Positions 1 to 8,141 of a DNA stretch of 64,000 nucleotides are shown here, in pieces. Positions within the stretch are counted from its first letter, which is position 1. Every line of letters begins with the position of its first letter. The position numbers and the translations under genes were made by a program. The stretch is taken from assembly GCA_022821275.1 (NCBI GenBank), contig JAJEDY010000011.1:50312-114311 (forward strand), given 5' to 3'. The notes below the pieces were generated by a model. That model was not told where the DNA came from. It did not search any database and saw only the letters and a program-made list of their open reading frames with translations. Source of the stretch: Candidatus Latescibacterota bacterium. Lineage in GTDB: Bacteria; Latescibacterota; UBA2968.

Positions 1-805
1 CATTGAGATATGCACCGCAGGGCCAATCATAAGACTCGCCCACCAGAACGCCGCGCAGCATAAAAACGCTTTGTTGTGCCGGTGATTGAAACGAAGAACG
101 TCCGCGCAGATCGATAATACGAGCACCTCCCCCGCGCACATGTTCCTGAACACCTGTCCATTCATCGGCACTCATGCCAACGCCATTGACGGTCTCTCCA
201 TCGAGAATATCGGTGAGAGGCGTCCCGTCAATCTGAATACCGCCGATAAACACGGCCATCTGTTCGCCGTGCCCCCCATACGTGCGACAACCAGTGACTT
301 TGCTTTGCAAAATGTCGAAATGTTGTGCCAATCGGGTTTGTAAGCGCGTGCTATCGAGCGCGGCGAGGGTCGTCACGCGTCCGGGTTCGAGTCCCGAATG
401 CACCAGCGTGGTCAACCCCGTGATGTCAGCCGGATTAAAAATAATGATGGCAAACTTACAGTTGGAACAATACTGTTTGATATCGAGACCGAGTTGTTTG
501 GCAATTTCTGCATTATCGCGTCGCAAGTCCTCGCGGGTCATGCCTTCTTTGCGCGGCGCGCCGCCAGAGCTGATAACATAAGATGCGCCTTCAAGTGCTT
601 CGGCAACATCGGTTGTCCACGTAACATCGGCATTGGGAAAACTGCAGTGATAGACTTCCTCTGCCGCGCCTTCAAGCCCCGGCGCAAAAGGATCGTACAT
701 AGATACGCGAGACGCCGTGCCCGAAGACAGGAGCGTTTGTGCAAGATTGGAACCAATAGCGCCTGCTGCGCCCATTACAGCAACTTTTTCATCTGTCAGA
801 TACAT
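1..805 (-). CDS. mdh: Malate dehydrogenase (3' end outside window)
   Basis: NAD-dependent oxidation of malate to oxaloacetate in the TCA cycle, cytoplasmic. The reverse strand reads open from an ATG at 805 to the window edge, about 268 codons. Residues 8-16 carry the Rossmann glycine motif (VMGAAGAIG). A GGAPRKEGMTRED stretch near residue 100 matches the mobile substrate loop with its arginines, and GGHGEQM near residue 190 supplies the catalytic histidine. These motifs identify the lactate/malate dehydrogenase family; the arginine-containing loop favours malate. A GAGGAG ribosome site lies 6-8 bases upstream of the ATG. The family is usually about 310 residues, so roughly 40 codons are missing beyond base 1. 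It lies downstream of the TPR gene, behind a hairpin at 836-863. Lactate dehydrogenase is the only realistic alternative. Confidence 0.9.
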   Translation of the reverse strand, partial: MYLTDEKVAVMGAAGAIGSNLAQTLLSSGTASRVSMYDPFAPGLEGAAEEVYHCSFPNADVTWTTDVAEALEGASYVISSGGAPRKEGMTREDLRRDNAEIAKQLGLDIKQYCSNCKFAIIIFNPADITGLTTLVHSGLEPGRVTTLAALDSTRLQTRLAQHFDILQSKVTGCRTYGGHGEQMAVFIGGIQIDGTPLTDILDGETVNGVGMSADEWTGVQEHVRGGGARIIDLRGRSSFQSPAQQSVFMLRGVLVGESYDWPCGAYLN

Positions 806-835
806 CGATACTCCTCTTCCTGGTGAAAGATTGAG

Positions 836-863
836 AAAACCCCGCACTTTGGTACGGGGTTTT
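836..863 (-). terminator. Intrinsic terminator after the TPR gene
   Basis: Perfect 9-bp stem AAAACCCCG / CGGGGTTTT with a 10-base loop, between the TPR gene stop and the mdh start. The T-rich arm on either strand makes it usable in both directions; here it ends the upstream minus-strand TPR transcript. Confidence 0.75.
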
Positions 864-921
864 CGGGTTTGAATTGTCTATCTAAATACACATTGCGGTG
901 AACCGAAACGCGATTGATCAG

Positions 922-2100
922 CTACTCCTGATTCTGAAGCGCTTCGTACATCTGAAATGCCTCAGTTGCTTTTTTCACACATTCTGCGGCAACCTCGCCT
1001 TCCGAGACTTCTGATTTGCGCGCATAAACGCGAGACAACGCCGCCCATGCTCTGGCATTACTCGCTTGCAAATCGGTCACTTTTGTAAAAGCTTCAATAG
1101 CTTTATCATAAGCATCTATTTTGTCTGCGAGCAGGCCAAGCTGGTACCACGCATCGGCGTCAGTAGGATTTGCTTCAACGCTTTTTCCAAACAGATCGAG
1201 TGCTTTATCGCCCTTGTCGAGTTGCTTATACGCGATTGCGAGGTTGAACAACGCGTCCATATTATCGGGTTGTATCTCAACCACTTTTTCGAGAATTCCG
1301 GCAGACTTTTCGTAATTCTCGGCCTGCAAATAAATGGTTGCGGCAATATTTAAAATTTTTGGATCATCACCGGCAATAGCCAGTGCTTTTTCCGCTGATT
1401 CCGCCGCGCCTTCTTTGTCGCCCAGTCGATATTGGGCAATCGACATGTGCTGCAAAATATTGATTTCTTCGGGATCAATCTCGTGGCCCTTTTTGAACAT
1501 TTCAAGGGCTTCCTCAATCCGTTCGACATTCATAAGCGCACCGCCCAGATTGAAAAAGGACTGCGCTTTTTTGGGATTGAGCTCAATTGCTTTTTGATAC
1601 ATCTCAATACCCGCATCTGAACTGCCCATATTGAGATGCGTAATAGCCAGCCCCTCATAGGCATCGGCTTCATTGGGGTTAATCGTAATGGCGAGATCGA
1701 ATTGCTCAATGGCAAAATCGAACCTCTGGGCATTCATCCCCTTGACCGCCATATTGTAATACCGCGTCCAGAGCTCTTTGCGATCGGCATCGACTTTCCT
1801 TTTCCACTTTCTGTCCGTTGCCAGATTATAGTGATCATTCATCTCTTCAAAAAGCTCTTTCTGGCTGTAGAGCCAACCCAAATAATACTGGACTTCGGAA
1901 TCTTCTGGACGTCCTTCCGCCGCGATCAAATACTGCTCCATCGCCTTGTCGTATTGGCGCTGGTTGATATACAGCTTGCCCGAGCGTTTGGCTACAGAAG
2001 CCTGCCCTTTCGTCACTTTTGCCTCTGCGGTCTGTACAAACAATGGCGCCGCAACAAAGGCCAGTGCAAGAGCAACAACAAATCCGCGTTTAAATGTCAT
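922..2100 (-). CDS. Secreted tetratricopeptide-repeat protein
   Basis: About 392 residues: an N-terminal signal peptide (hydrophobic core VVALALAFVAAPLF, likely cleavage after AEA near residue 28) followed by about ten tandem TPR units filling the rest of the chain (for example NPNEADAYEGLAITHLNMG and NPTDADAWYQLGLLADKID). TPR arrays are protein-protein scaffolds, so a periplasmic assembly or envelope role is likely, but no partner can be named. The frame is open back to 2175, but the start at 2100 is preferred. It has a GGAAG ribosome site and gives a clean signal peptide, and the upstream promoter -10 element lies inside the longer reading. Ends at a hairpin terminator before mdh. Confidence 0.85.
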   Translation of the reverse strand: MTFKRGFVVALALAFVAAPLFVQTAEAKVTKGQASVAKRSGKLYINQRQYDKAMEQYLIAAEGRPEDSEVQYYLGWLYSQKELFEEMNDHYNLATDRKWKRKVDADRKELWTRYYNMAVKGMNAQRFDFAIEQFDLAITINPNEADAYEGLAITHLNMGSSDAGIEMYQKAIELNPKKAQSFFNLGGALMNVERIEEALEMFKKGHEIDPEEINILQHMSIAQYRLGDKEGAAESAEKALAIAGDDPKILNIAATIYLQAENYEKSAGILEKVVEIQPDNMDALFNLAIAYKQLDKGDKALDLFGKSVEANPTDADAWYQLGLLADKIDAYDKAIEAFTKVTDLQASNARAWAALSRVYARKSEVSEGEVAAECVKKATEAFQMYEALQNQE

Positions 2101-2173
2101 GGGGAGTCTTCCTTTCTCAACGCAACCGGTGCGTTCCGGTAGCAGGTTAAACGATCTCAAAAATGGACAGTGC

Positions 2174-2202
2174 AATATATGCAGTGGGCAAAATCATGTC
2201 AA
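2174..2202 (-). promoter_or_regulatory. Sigma70-type promoter of the TPR gene
   Basis: Reverse strand reads TTGACA, 17 bases, TATATT. The predicted start site is about 65 bases upstream of the TPR ATG at 2100. Consensus -35 and near-consensus -10 with ideal spacing. Confidence 0.7.
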
Positions 2203-2237
2203 GTCTATGGACGAATCAACAAATTAACGGATCGGTT

Positions 2238-2624
2238 TTAATCCTCAAATGACTGAAAAGAAAGATTATCAATATGTCGGAAATGCGCTACGTTTCTGGT
2301 AACTAAAGTGAGGCCACGGATTTCAGCACAGGCCGCAATAAGTGCATCGGGAACGGCGCAATTGTATCGACGAACGATCATTCCAGCCTGTATGGCGATA
2401 CGACCATCGATAAAAACCAAGCGAAAGGTATGCAAAAACCGACGCAACCTGCTTTCCTCATCGGGATTTTCGAGACTTTTTGCACAATAAAGTTCTGTAA
2501 GGGTAATTGTCGAAATCCAGAGCTGATTGCCCTGTCGGCGTTGATTGAGCAAAAACCGACGCGTTGACTCAACGCCTCGTAGCGCATCAATTAACACATC
2601 GGTATCGATCAGGAGACCACTCAA
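2238..2624 (-). CDS. vapC: PIN-domain ribonuclease toxin, VapC family
   Basis: 128-residue PIN domain, the usual VapC length. The acidic active-site residues are visible: D7 in LLIDTD, E44 in TLTELYCA and D93 in VPDALIAACA. VapC proteins are Mg-dependent endoribonucleases, often acting on tRNA, held inactive by a co-expressed antitoxin. The start chosen is TTG at 2624, which overlaps the TGA stop of the upstream gene (TTGA) and has GGAGG 7-10 bases before it, inside the antitoxin 3' end. The frame is open further upstream, but that would run through the antitoxin gene and adds nothing like a PIN domain. Last gene of the apparent 4429-to-2238 operon. Confidence 0.85.
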   Translation of the reverse strand: MSGLLIDTDVLIDALRGVESTRRFLLNQRRQGNQLWISTITLTELYCAKSLENPDEESRLRRFLHTFRLVFIDGRIAIQAGMIVRRYNCAVPDALIAACAEIRGLTLVTRNVAHFRHIDNLSFQSFED

Positions 2625-2890
2625 TCGGCACCTCCAAATGGGCCTCGCCATGTGTTGCGAAGCTGGTTGGTATATTTTATGCCATCAATTTCATCCTTCC
2701 AGCGTCCAAAACAATCGTCTAACAGTATTTCAAACTCCTGATCGGAAACTTGTAATGTATCTTCGCGTACTCGTAGATTCTCTTGTTCTTCAATAAATGT
2801 AACGAAATCCAGGACTTCGATAATTTTCTCAGATGGTAGATTACCTACTTTCTCCAGGATTTGTTTTGTATAAGTATCTTGCGTGCCCAT
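2621..2890 (-). CDS. vapB: Antitoxin partner of the VapC toxin
   Basis: 89 residues, start ATG at 2890 with AGGGAG about 9 bases upstream. The middle contains the segment LPSEKIIEVLDFVTFIEEQE, a pattern seen in DUF2281/VapB-like antitoxins, followed by an acidic C-terminal half (FEILLDDCFGRWKDEID) expected for a tail that wraps the toxin. Its stop overlaps the toxin start by four bases, so the two are translationally coupled. No AbrB or ribbon-helix-helix DNA-binding motif is obvious to me, so the assignment rests mainly on size, position and coupling. Confidence 0.7.
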   Translation of the reverse strand: MGTQDTYTKQILEKVGNLPSEKIIEVLDFVTFIEEQENLRVREDTLQVSDQEFEILLDDCFGRWKDEIDGIKYTNQLRNTWRGPFGGAD

Positions 2891-2903
2891 TGTATCTATC
2901 TCC

Positions 2904-3089
2904 CTATTGTTCCGACAGAAGTGTGCCGCCTCGCGCCCAGTGATCGCGGGGAATATCTTCAATAACGACCATCGTGCCATCGGCTTTGGCATCGCAAATA
3001 TTGACCATTGCATCAGTAATAGCTCTGGCGAGTTCGCGTTTTTGCTCGTGCGTACGGCCTTCGAGCATTTTGACATTAATGAAAGGCAT
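2904..3089 (-). CDS. 4-oxalocrotonate tautomerase family protein
   Basis: 61 residues, the standard length for this family. After Met removal Pro-1 (MPFINVKMLEG) is the catalytic general base; the following THEQKRELARAITDAM segment is the typical helix. Members interconvert enol and keto forms of unsaturated dicarboxylates or have broader tautomerase or dehalogenase activity; the substrate cannot be read from sequence. A consensus AAAAGGAG lies 7 bases upstream of the start. It sits 11 bases after the dockerin/propeller gene and 13 before the antitoxin, so it is probably co-transcribed with them. Confidence 0.88.
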   Translation of the reverse strand: MPFINVKMLEGRTHEQKRELARAITDAMVNICDAKADGTMVVIEDIPRDHWARGGTLLSEQ

Positions 3090-3100
3090 GGTATCTCCTT

Positions 3101-4429
3101 TTAGAAAACAATCAGTTCTGGACTTAGCAACCTGGGAATCGCGGGTTTGGATGCGCCGAAGGAAAAGGCAACTGGCAAACTAAAGCCGCGGATAGTACCC
3201 AGGGTTCTATTATTTTCGAGATCGACAATAAAGACCTGTAAATTGCCCGTTGTAGCGAATGCGTCGAGTCTTTCGACACCGGCGACGTACACAGTCTTAC
3301 CATCGGGCGTAAGGCCTATACTGGCCACACTTTCACCGACAAAAATTTCGGCTGTCTGCCTCCAGGTCTGTGTATCGATAACCACAATACCCCCCCAGAA
3401 CGCGGGCACGGAATTGCCCAACGCATCAAAGCCCAAAAAGAGGCGACTGAGAGATACGACAAGGCGCGTGCCATCGGCAGAAAGCGCGATATCGCGGATT
3501 TCAACGCCCAGATCATTGGCCTGCCCGAGTGTGAGGCTATCGGCAATCGCCTTAGTACTCGTATTGACGTTGAGCACGCGACCCGCGCGGGTGTTGTTGA
3601 GATAAAGGCTCTGTCCATCGGGCGAAACAGCCAATCGACTGACGGTTTGGCCCACAGAGATACTGTCGATCAGAGCTGGAATACCCGTGTCAATAACAGA
3701 CACGGCATTTGTCGCATAGCCATGCCCAACGTAGAGACGCGTACCATCGGGCGAGATGGCAATGCCACTGGGCGTGGGCGGAATATTGACGATGCCCAGA
3801 GACTCGCCCGCAGACACATCAAAAACTTCAACTGCCGCACCGGCTTCTTCGGTCACGTATGCAAATTGGTGATTGGGTGAAAGCGCAATGCGAAATCCGC
3901 CGCGCCCAACGAATGGTTGGCCGGGTGCGACTGGCGTTTCGAGTGAGAGTTGAAATTCGGGAAATCCATCTTCAGTAAAGGCGTGGAAAGTATCGGTCGC
4001 TGCCACATAAAGCCGCTTATTGATATTGGAAAACGCGACACCCCGGGGAAAAGAAACGGGAATCATTCGGTTGGGATCGAGCAAATTGGTCGAGATGTCA
4101 ATAACCTGAATACTGCCAATCAAATCGCTAATATAAAGAAACCGGGGCGCGGGTTCTGCCGGTGGCGTCGTCGGACTTGAAGGCTTGCCGAAGGCATTGA
4201 CAAAAAGCAGAAAGTCTGAAAAATCGATTGTGCCATTGCCGTCGAGGTCGAGTTTTTCATTGAAACCATCCTGACCTGAGGACTTGCCAAAACCCTGAGC
4301 AAACGTCAGGAAGTCAGTAAAATCGACCGCGCCATTGCCATCAAAATCAGCCGATTTTGTTTCCTGGGCATTGAGCAGTGAGGATGTCAAAATTAGTATG
4401 AGAGACAATACAATCGCGGTATATTTCAT
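3101..4429 (-). CDS. Secreted dockerin-like/beta-propeller protein
   Basis: 442 residues. A signal peptide (about 1-21) is followed by two EF-hand-type calcium loops of dockerin style: DFDGNGAVDFTDF (28-40) and DLDGNGTIDFSDF (61-73), each followed by a FGK turn. A Pro/Thr linker at about 82-95 leads to a propeller of YVTN type with repeated blades (GIAISPDGTRLYVGHG, LAVSPDGQSLYLNNT, DIALSADGTRLVV, SIGLTPDGKTVYVAG). Likely exported and calcium-stabilised; function unknown. The start at 4429 is chosen over a longer frame because it begins the signal peptide and has AAAGGA upstream. A consensus promoter lies 26 bases upstream. Confidence 0.8.
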   Translation of the reverse strand: MKYTAIVLSLILILTSSLLNAQETKSADFDGNGAVDFTDFLTFAQGFGKSSGQDGFNEKLDLDGNGTIDFSDFLLFVNAFGKPSSPTTPPAEPAPRFLYISDLIGSIQVIDISTNLLDPNRMIPVSFPRGVAFSNINKRLYVAATDTFHAFTEDGFPEFQLSLETPVAPGQPFVGRGGFRIALSPNHQFAYVTEEAGAAVEVFDVSAGESLGIVNIPPTPSGIAISPDGTRLYVGHGYATNAVSVIDTGIPALIDSISVGQTVSRLAVSPDGQSLYLNNTRAGRVLNVNTSTKAIADSLTLGQANDLGVEIRDIALSADGTRLVVSLSRLFLGFDALGNSVPAFWGGIVVIDTQTWRQTAEIFVGESVASIGLTPDGKTVYVAGVERLDAFATTGNLQVFIVDLENNRTLGTIRGFSLPVAFSFGASKPAIPRLLSPELIVF

Positions 4430-4454
4430 AGCATTTCCTTTGGGAGAGTACTTT

Positions 4455-4483
4455 ATGATACAATTGACTGCTGAGGCTGTCAA
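4455..4483 (-). promoter_or_regulatory. Sigma70-type promoter for the dockerin/propeller operon
   Basis: Reverse strand reads TTGACA, 17 bases, TATCAT, about 26 bases before the ATG at 4429. It probably serves the propeller, tautomerase and vapBC genes, since no other promoter-like block is evident between them. Confidence 0.7.
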
Positions 4484-4556
4484 TCTGAATTGATTACATT
4501 TTGGGACGTTTGCCATTTGCTTATAGTTCCCGGTTCTGAGAAAAACAGGAGATATT

Positions 4557-5342
4557 GTGTTACCCGATTATCCGACGGTTTTCTGGATTCTGTCTATCAT
4601 TTCTGTAATTTTTGTCGGTATAGCCAAAGCCGGATTTGGCGGCGGCGTTGGCATTTTGGCAACACCACTCATGGCACTCGTCATTCCCGTGGCAGATTCG
4701 GCGGCGATTTTGTTGCCACTCTTAATGGTGTGTGACGTATTTGCCGTCGCACACTACCGCAAGCATTTTCATCGGCGCAGTGTCAAATTGCTCTTGCCAG
4801 GTGCAGCAATCGGGATCGGCATAGGCGCACTATTCTTTGGATATTTTAGCGCGAATGAGCGCGTGTTACAAATCGGTTTGGGAGTTTTGAGTTTGTTTTT
4901 TGTCGTATTTCAGGCTTTGCGCGCATTGATTACAGGCGCACTTGCAAAGCGACATCCACACAGCGCAGAAGGCATTCTTATGGGTACAATAGCGGGCTTT
5001 ACATCGACCATTGCACATGCTGGCGGTCCCCCCACAACCATCTATTTGCTCCCCCAACAATTGCCTCGCGACCTCTTTGTGGGAACAACCGTGATTCTTT
5101 TTGCAGCGATCAATCAGATGAAATTAATTCCCTATTTGGGATTGGACATCTTGCGAGCCGAACATCTCGCCACAATTGCAATCCTATCACCACTGAGTTA
5201 CGCAGGTGTGAGATTGGGTATTTTCTTAAACAAGCGTTTCACAGACCACTGGTTTAATATAGTCGTCTATTCAATTCTATTTATCGCAGGCGTACAGCTA
5301 ATTTCGGGCAAAAACCTGATTCAGTTGTTAGGCATTGTGTAA
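4557..5342 (+). CDS. TauE/SafE family sulfite or sulfonate exporter
   Basis: 261-residue polytopic membrane protein with about eight hydrophobic segments. The N-terminal GIAKAGFGGGVGILATP and the later AGFTSTIAHAGGPPTTIYLLPQ are the two signature repeats of the TauE/SafE (former DUF81) family. Members export sulfite, sulfoacetate or related organosulfur anions. The start is GTG with ACAGGAG 7 bases upstream. It is divergent from the dockerin gene and followed by a lipoprotein gene. Two sulfatases later in the window make a sulfur link conceivable, but that is speculation. Confidence 0.85.
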   Translation: MLPDYPTVFWILSIISVIFVGIAKAGFGGGVGILATPLMALVIPVADSAAILLPLLMVCDVFAVAHYRKHFHRRSVKLLLPGAAIGIGIGALFFGYFSANERVLQIGLGVLSLFFVVFQALRALITGALAKRHPHSAEGILMGTIAGFTSTIAHAGGPPTTIYLLPQQLPRDLFVGTTVILFAAINQMKLIPYLGLDILRAEHLATIAILSPLSYAGVRLGIFLNKRFTDHWFNIVVYSILFIAGVQLISGKNLIQLLGIV

Positions 5343-5424
5343 AATGTAATATTGCCCTATTTTTTAGCAATAAGGAGCCGGGGACTCGTGTGATCCTTTC
5401 ACGTCTTACCCTTGGAGGTTGGCC

Positions 5425-6066
5425 ATGGCATCGCGCATCTGCTTTATACTGACCTGTCTCATCGTTTTTTCCGGGTGTTATACACAACTTCGAGCACCGC
5501 GAGTGCATCGTGAACAACGCGCTGAATCCCCAGCCTCGCCTTCTGAAAATTCTGTGAAGAGATTTGAATATCATTATTATAATTATTGCAATCCCTCTGA
5601 TCGGTTTTACAGTCCATACCGGTATTATAGCCCATACCGGCGATATCCGTCGTGGAACCGACACCGCCTCATTTGGAAATACTCATCCTGGGCAAGCGCG
5701 TACGATCCGTGGTGGCGAGGGTGGTCGCCGAGGACTCTGGTGTCTCATATTGTATATGCGCCAGCACCAATAGTAAGACCTCAGATAGAACGCGAACGGG
5801 TCAATCCGCGTCCCCGCATCAGATACACAGGCGTACGTGGCGAACCCGCATCGGCCAGCACCGTTCGATCGGGCAATACCACAACAGAAAGCACACCTGC
5901 AGCACGGCCGGAGAACTCGCGCAGCACCAAAACGAAAAACACGCAACAGACGGGAAACTCGCGCAGCACCAAAACACAATCATCAGAAAAATCAAAAAAA
6001 GAAGAAAAATCTGAAAAGCGCGAAGAAAAACGCTCAACGCAGCGCCGCAGAGGGGAGATGAGATAA
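5425..6066 (+). CDS. Tyr/Arg-rich putative lipoprotein
   Basis: 213 residues with a lipoprotein signal peptide: hydrophobic ICFILTCLIVFSG then Cys18 in a VFSGC lipobox. The mature part has a low-complexity Tyr/Pro/Arg block (YSPYRYYSPYRRYPSW) near residues 70-85. The C-terminal third is Ser/Thr/Lys-rich with a direct repeat (NSRSTKTKN and NSRSTKTQS) running into a very basic, Glu/Lys-rich tail. No known domain is recognised. The start at 5425 has GGAGG 6 bases upstream; a TTG two codons earlier is less likely. The stop shares one base with the next start (TAATG), so it is coupled to the barrel gene and may be its accessory lipoprotein. Confidence 0.65.
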   Translation: MASRICFILTCLIVFSGCYTQLRAPRVHREQRAESPASPSENSVKRFEYHYYNYCNPSDRFYSPYRYYSPYRRYPSWNRHRLIWKYSSWASAYDPWWRGWSPRTLVSHIVYAPAPIVRPQIERERVNPRPRIRYTGVRGEPASASTVRSGNTTTESTPAARPENSRSTKTKNTQQTGNSRSTKTQSSEKSKKEEKSEKREEKRSTQRRRGEMR

Positions 6067-7340
6067 TGTCAAAACATCTCTGTATCCCGACATTTGTGAT
6101 TTGCGTTTTCGCGGTATCTATCCCCGCACAAGAAGTCGCTCTCGACAGCTTTTCTGGCATTGGTGCCCGCGCCATGGGCATGGGCGGCGCTTATATTTCC
6201 GTATCCGATGATTTTTCTGGCCTTTTCTGGAATCCCGCGGGATTGGCGAGGGTCGAGCGCGGAACCGTAAACTGGGGCGTTTCACACGACCGTTTTCGCA
6301 ATATATCGCAGTTTTTTGACCACTCTTCAACACTCGAATTGCGCAGCACGCGCATTGCATCCCTCGGCTTTGTCTATCCCGTTCCCGTGTATCGCGGGAG
6401 CCTGGTCTTTGCCGGAGGCTTTGGACGCAATCGAAATTTTGACGGCGGATTGCAGATCGATGCGTATGATACCATCGCCAATTTTGACAAAGCGGGATTT
6501 TCAGAAGACAAGGGTGCTCTCGGCGCCTGGACATTGGGAGCGGCGATTGATCTGATGCCGCGCTTATCGGCGGGGATCTCGTTATTTCGCTGGGGAGGAA
6601 CCAATCGCTTTTTGCAGGAATTGACCCTTGAGGATGTGCAGCGAGTACACGCCGACACCGTCCGCATCTTCCAGCGTTTTGAATCTGAGGAAAGCTATTC
6701 CGCATGGGGTATCCAGGGCGGCATTCGGTATTGGCATCCCACGGGTTTTCAATTTGGCATCGTGGCAACAGCAGCCACGCCTTTGCGCGTATCAGCTGAG
6801 CTGGCGGATGAATTTGAAGATGAGTTTGAAGACCGCACAGATACCTATCCACGCGAATCTTTTTCGGACGCATATAAAATTCGTCAACCCCTGACTTTCG
6901 GGATGGGAATTGGATGGTCGTCGGGAGGGTTGACGGTGAGTGGTGACTTGCATTACGGCGACTTGCAAGAAGTAACTTACGAGATTTTGCCAGTAAATAT
7001 TGCGCCCAATGTCGATGACTTCCGGCGGCAATATCGCAGCGCGGCGCGGCTGCACCTGGGATGTGAATACGCCATCTCGCCCTGGGGCATCGCGGTCAGA
7101 GGTGGGTACTATCGCGATCCGGTTCGCTATGTGGGGGGGGGCAGTGTCCCGGAAATACAAATTGAGACAGACCGCGATGCCTGGACACTCGGTTTTGGCA
7201 CCGAATTGGAAAAGGCTGTAACCCTGGATTTTGCCGCTGTTATTGGCGGCTACAAAGCCATCGAAGGCAATCGCGTAGATCGGGTACGTGCAGTGCGGGT
7301 GCTCGCGTCGGCGCGTTTTTATTTTTTTACAGGACTTTAG
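6066..7340 (+). CDS. FadL/OMPP1-type outer-membrane barrel protein
   Basis: 424 residues with a signal peptide (cleavage near IPAQE, residue 22). The mature N-terminus GARAMGMGGAYISVSDDFSG followed by LFWNPAGLA is the hallmark of the OMPP1/FadL/PorV-like barrel group. The rest alternates short beta-strand-like stretches and ends with an aromatic strand (ASARFYFFTGL) typical of BamA-inserted barrels. FadL-type barrels take up hydrophobic molecules; PorV-like ones serve secretion, and the sequence alone does not decide. Coupled to the lipoprotein gene by a TAATG overlap and followed 19 bases later by a PhyH dioxygenase. Confidence 0.8.
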   Translation: MSKHLCIPTFVICVFAVSIPAQEVALDSFSGIGARAMGMGGAYISVSDDFSGLFWNPAGLARVERGTVNWGVSHDRFRNISQFFDHSSTLELRSTRIASLGFVYPVPVYRGSLVFAGGFGRNRNFDGGLQIDAYDTIANFDKAGFSEDKGALGAWTLGAAIDLMPRLSAGISLFRWGGTNRFLQELTLEDVQRVHADTVRIFQRFESEESYSAWGIQGGIRYWHPTGFQFGIVATAATPLRVSAELADEFEDEFEDRTDTYPRESFSDAYKIRQPLTFGMGIGWSSGGLTVSGDLHYGDLQEVTYEILPVNIAPNVDDFRRQYRSAARLHLGCEYAISPWGIAVRGGYYRDPVRYVGGGSVPEIQIETDRDAWTLGFGTELEKAVTLDFAAVIGGYKAIEGNRVDRVRAVRVLASARFYFFTGL

Positions 7341-7359
7341 AGATCTCAAAGGAGTTAGC

Positions 7360-8124
7360 ATGGGGCAGCATATTTCTGAAGCACAGTGGGCAACATTTGA
7401 AGCGCAGGGGTATCTTCACCTGGGCAATATAATGGACGATGGAGAACTGGAGGCATTACAGCAACGGATAGACGAGATCATGCTGGGCACGGCGTCCATC
7501 GACTACGATCAGGTGATGATGCAATTGGATTCCGACCCCGAGAACGATGGAAAACCCGGTCCACAAAGCAAAGGACATAAATACACGACACTCGGGTATC
7601 GCAAAATTCAAAATTTGGAATTGGATCCCCTCTTTCTTTCATTTTTGCAAAAAACGCAGTTTCGAGAAATCTGTGAACACATCTATGGCAAAAATACGCC
7701 CGTAGATTGTTTTCGGGCGATGTTCATGAACAAACCCGCGCACGATGGCACCCCACTGGTATGGCATCAGGACCGCTGGACGGATCTAACCCTCGATCCT
7801 CAAATCACGATATGGACGGCACTGGATCCCACATCCGTTGAAAACGGCTGTGTGAAAATTATTCCGGGATCGCACAACAAGTTGATAAATCCCGAACATG
7901 GCTCCGGATTTTTGACCGAAGAACACATTGAGACCATTGTCTCCCAATACGAGCCAATCGATTTGATATTAGAAGCCGGCGACTCGGTTTTGCTCCACAA
8001 CTGGATGCTGCACAGTTCGGACGTAAACACCACAGATATCGCGCGGCGTGCATTCAGCGTGTGTTATATGCACGGTGAAACGCGCTCATTGCGCGGCAAC
8101 ACCTTCACCCGTGTTTTTGAATAG
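7360..8124 (+). CDS. Phytanoyl-CoA dioxygenase (PhyH) family protein
   Basis: 254 residues, cytoplasmic Fe(II)/2-oxoglutarate-dependent oxygenase. The iron ligands are visible as H136-x-D138 (VWHQDRW) and a distal His near 218 (MLHSSDVN), followed by the 2-oxoglutarate-binding Arg (IARRAFSV, 229/230). Length and motif spacing are normal for bacterial PhyH enzymes, which hydroxylate varied small molecules, and the substrate is not predictable. A start 72 bases upstream is open but lies inside the barrel gene; ATG 7360 has AAAGGAG before it. Precedes a DegT aminotransferase with 17 bases between. Confidence 0.88.
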   Translation: MGQHISEAQWATFEAQGYLHLGNIMDDGELEALQQRIDEIMLGTASIDYDQVMMQLDSDPENDGKPGPQSKGHKYTTLGYRKIQNLELDPLFLSFLQKTQFREICEHIYGKNTPVDCFRAMFMNKPAHDGTPLVWHQDRWTDLTLDPQITIWTALDPTSVENGCVKIIPGSHNKLINPEHGSGFLTEEHIETIVSQYEPIDLILEAGDSVLLHNWMLHSSDVNTTDIARRAFSVCYMHGETRSLRGNTFTRVFE

Positions 8125-8141
8125 ACGAATAGGAGAGTTTT

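Noticed and set aside
1636..2142. 168-codon plus-strand frame
   Set aside because: Antisense to the TPR gene; no coding signals.
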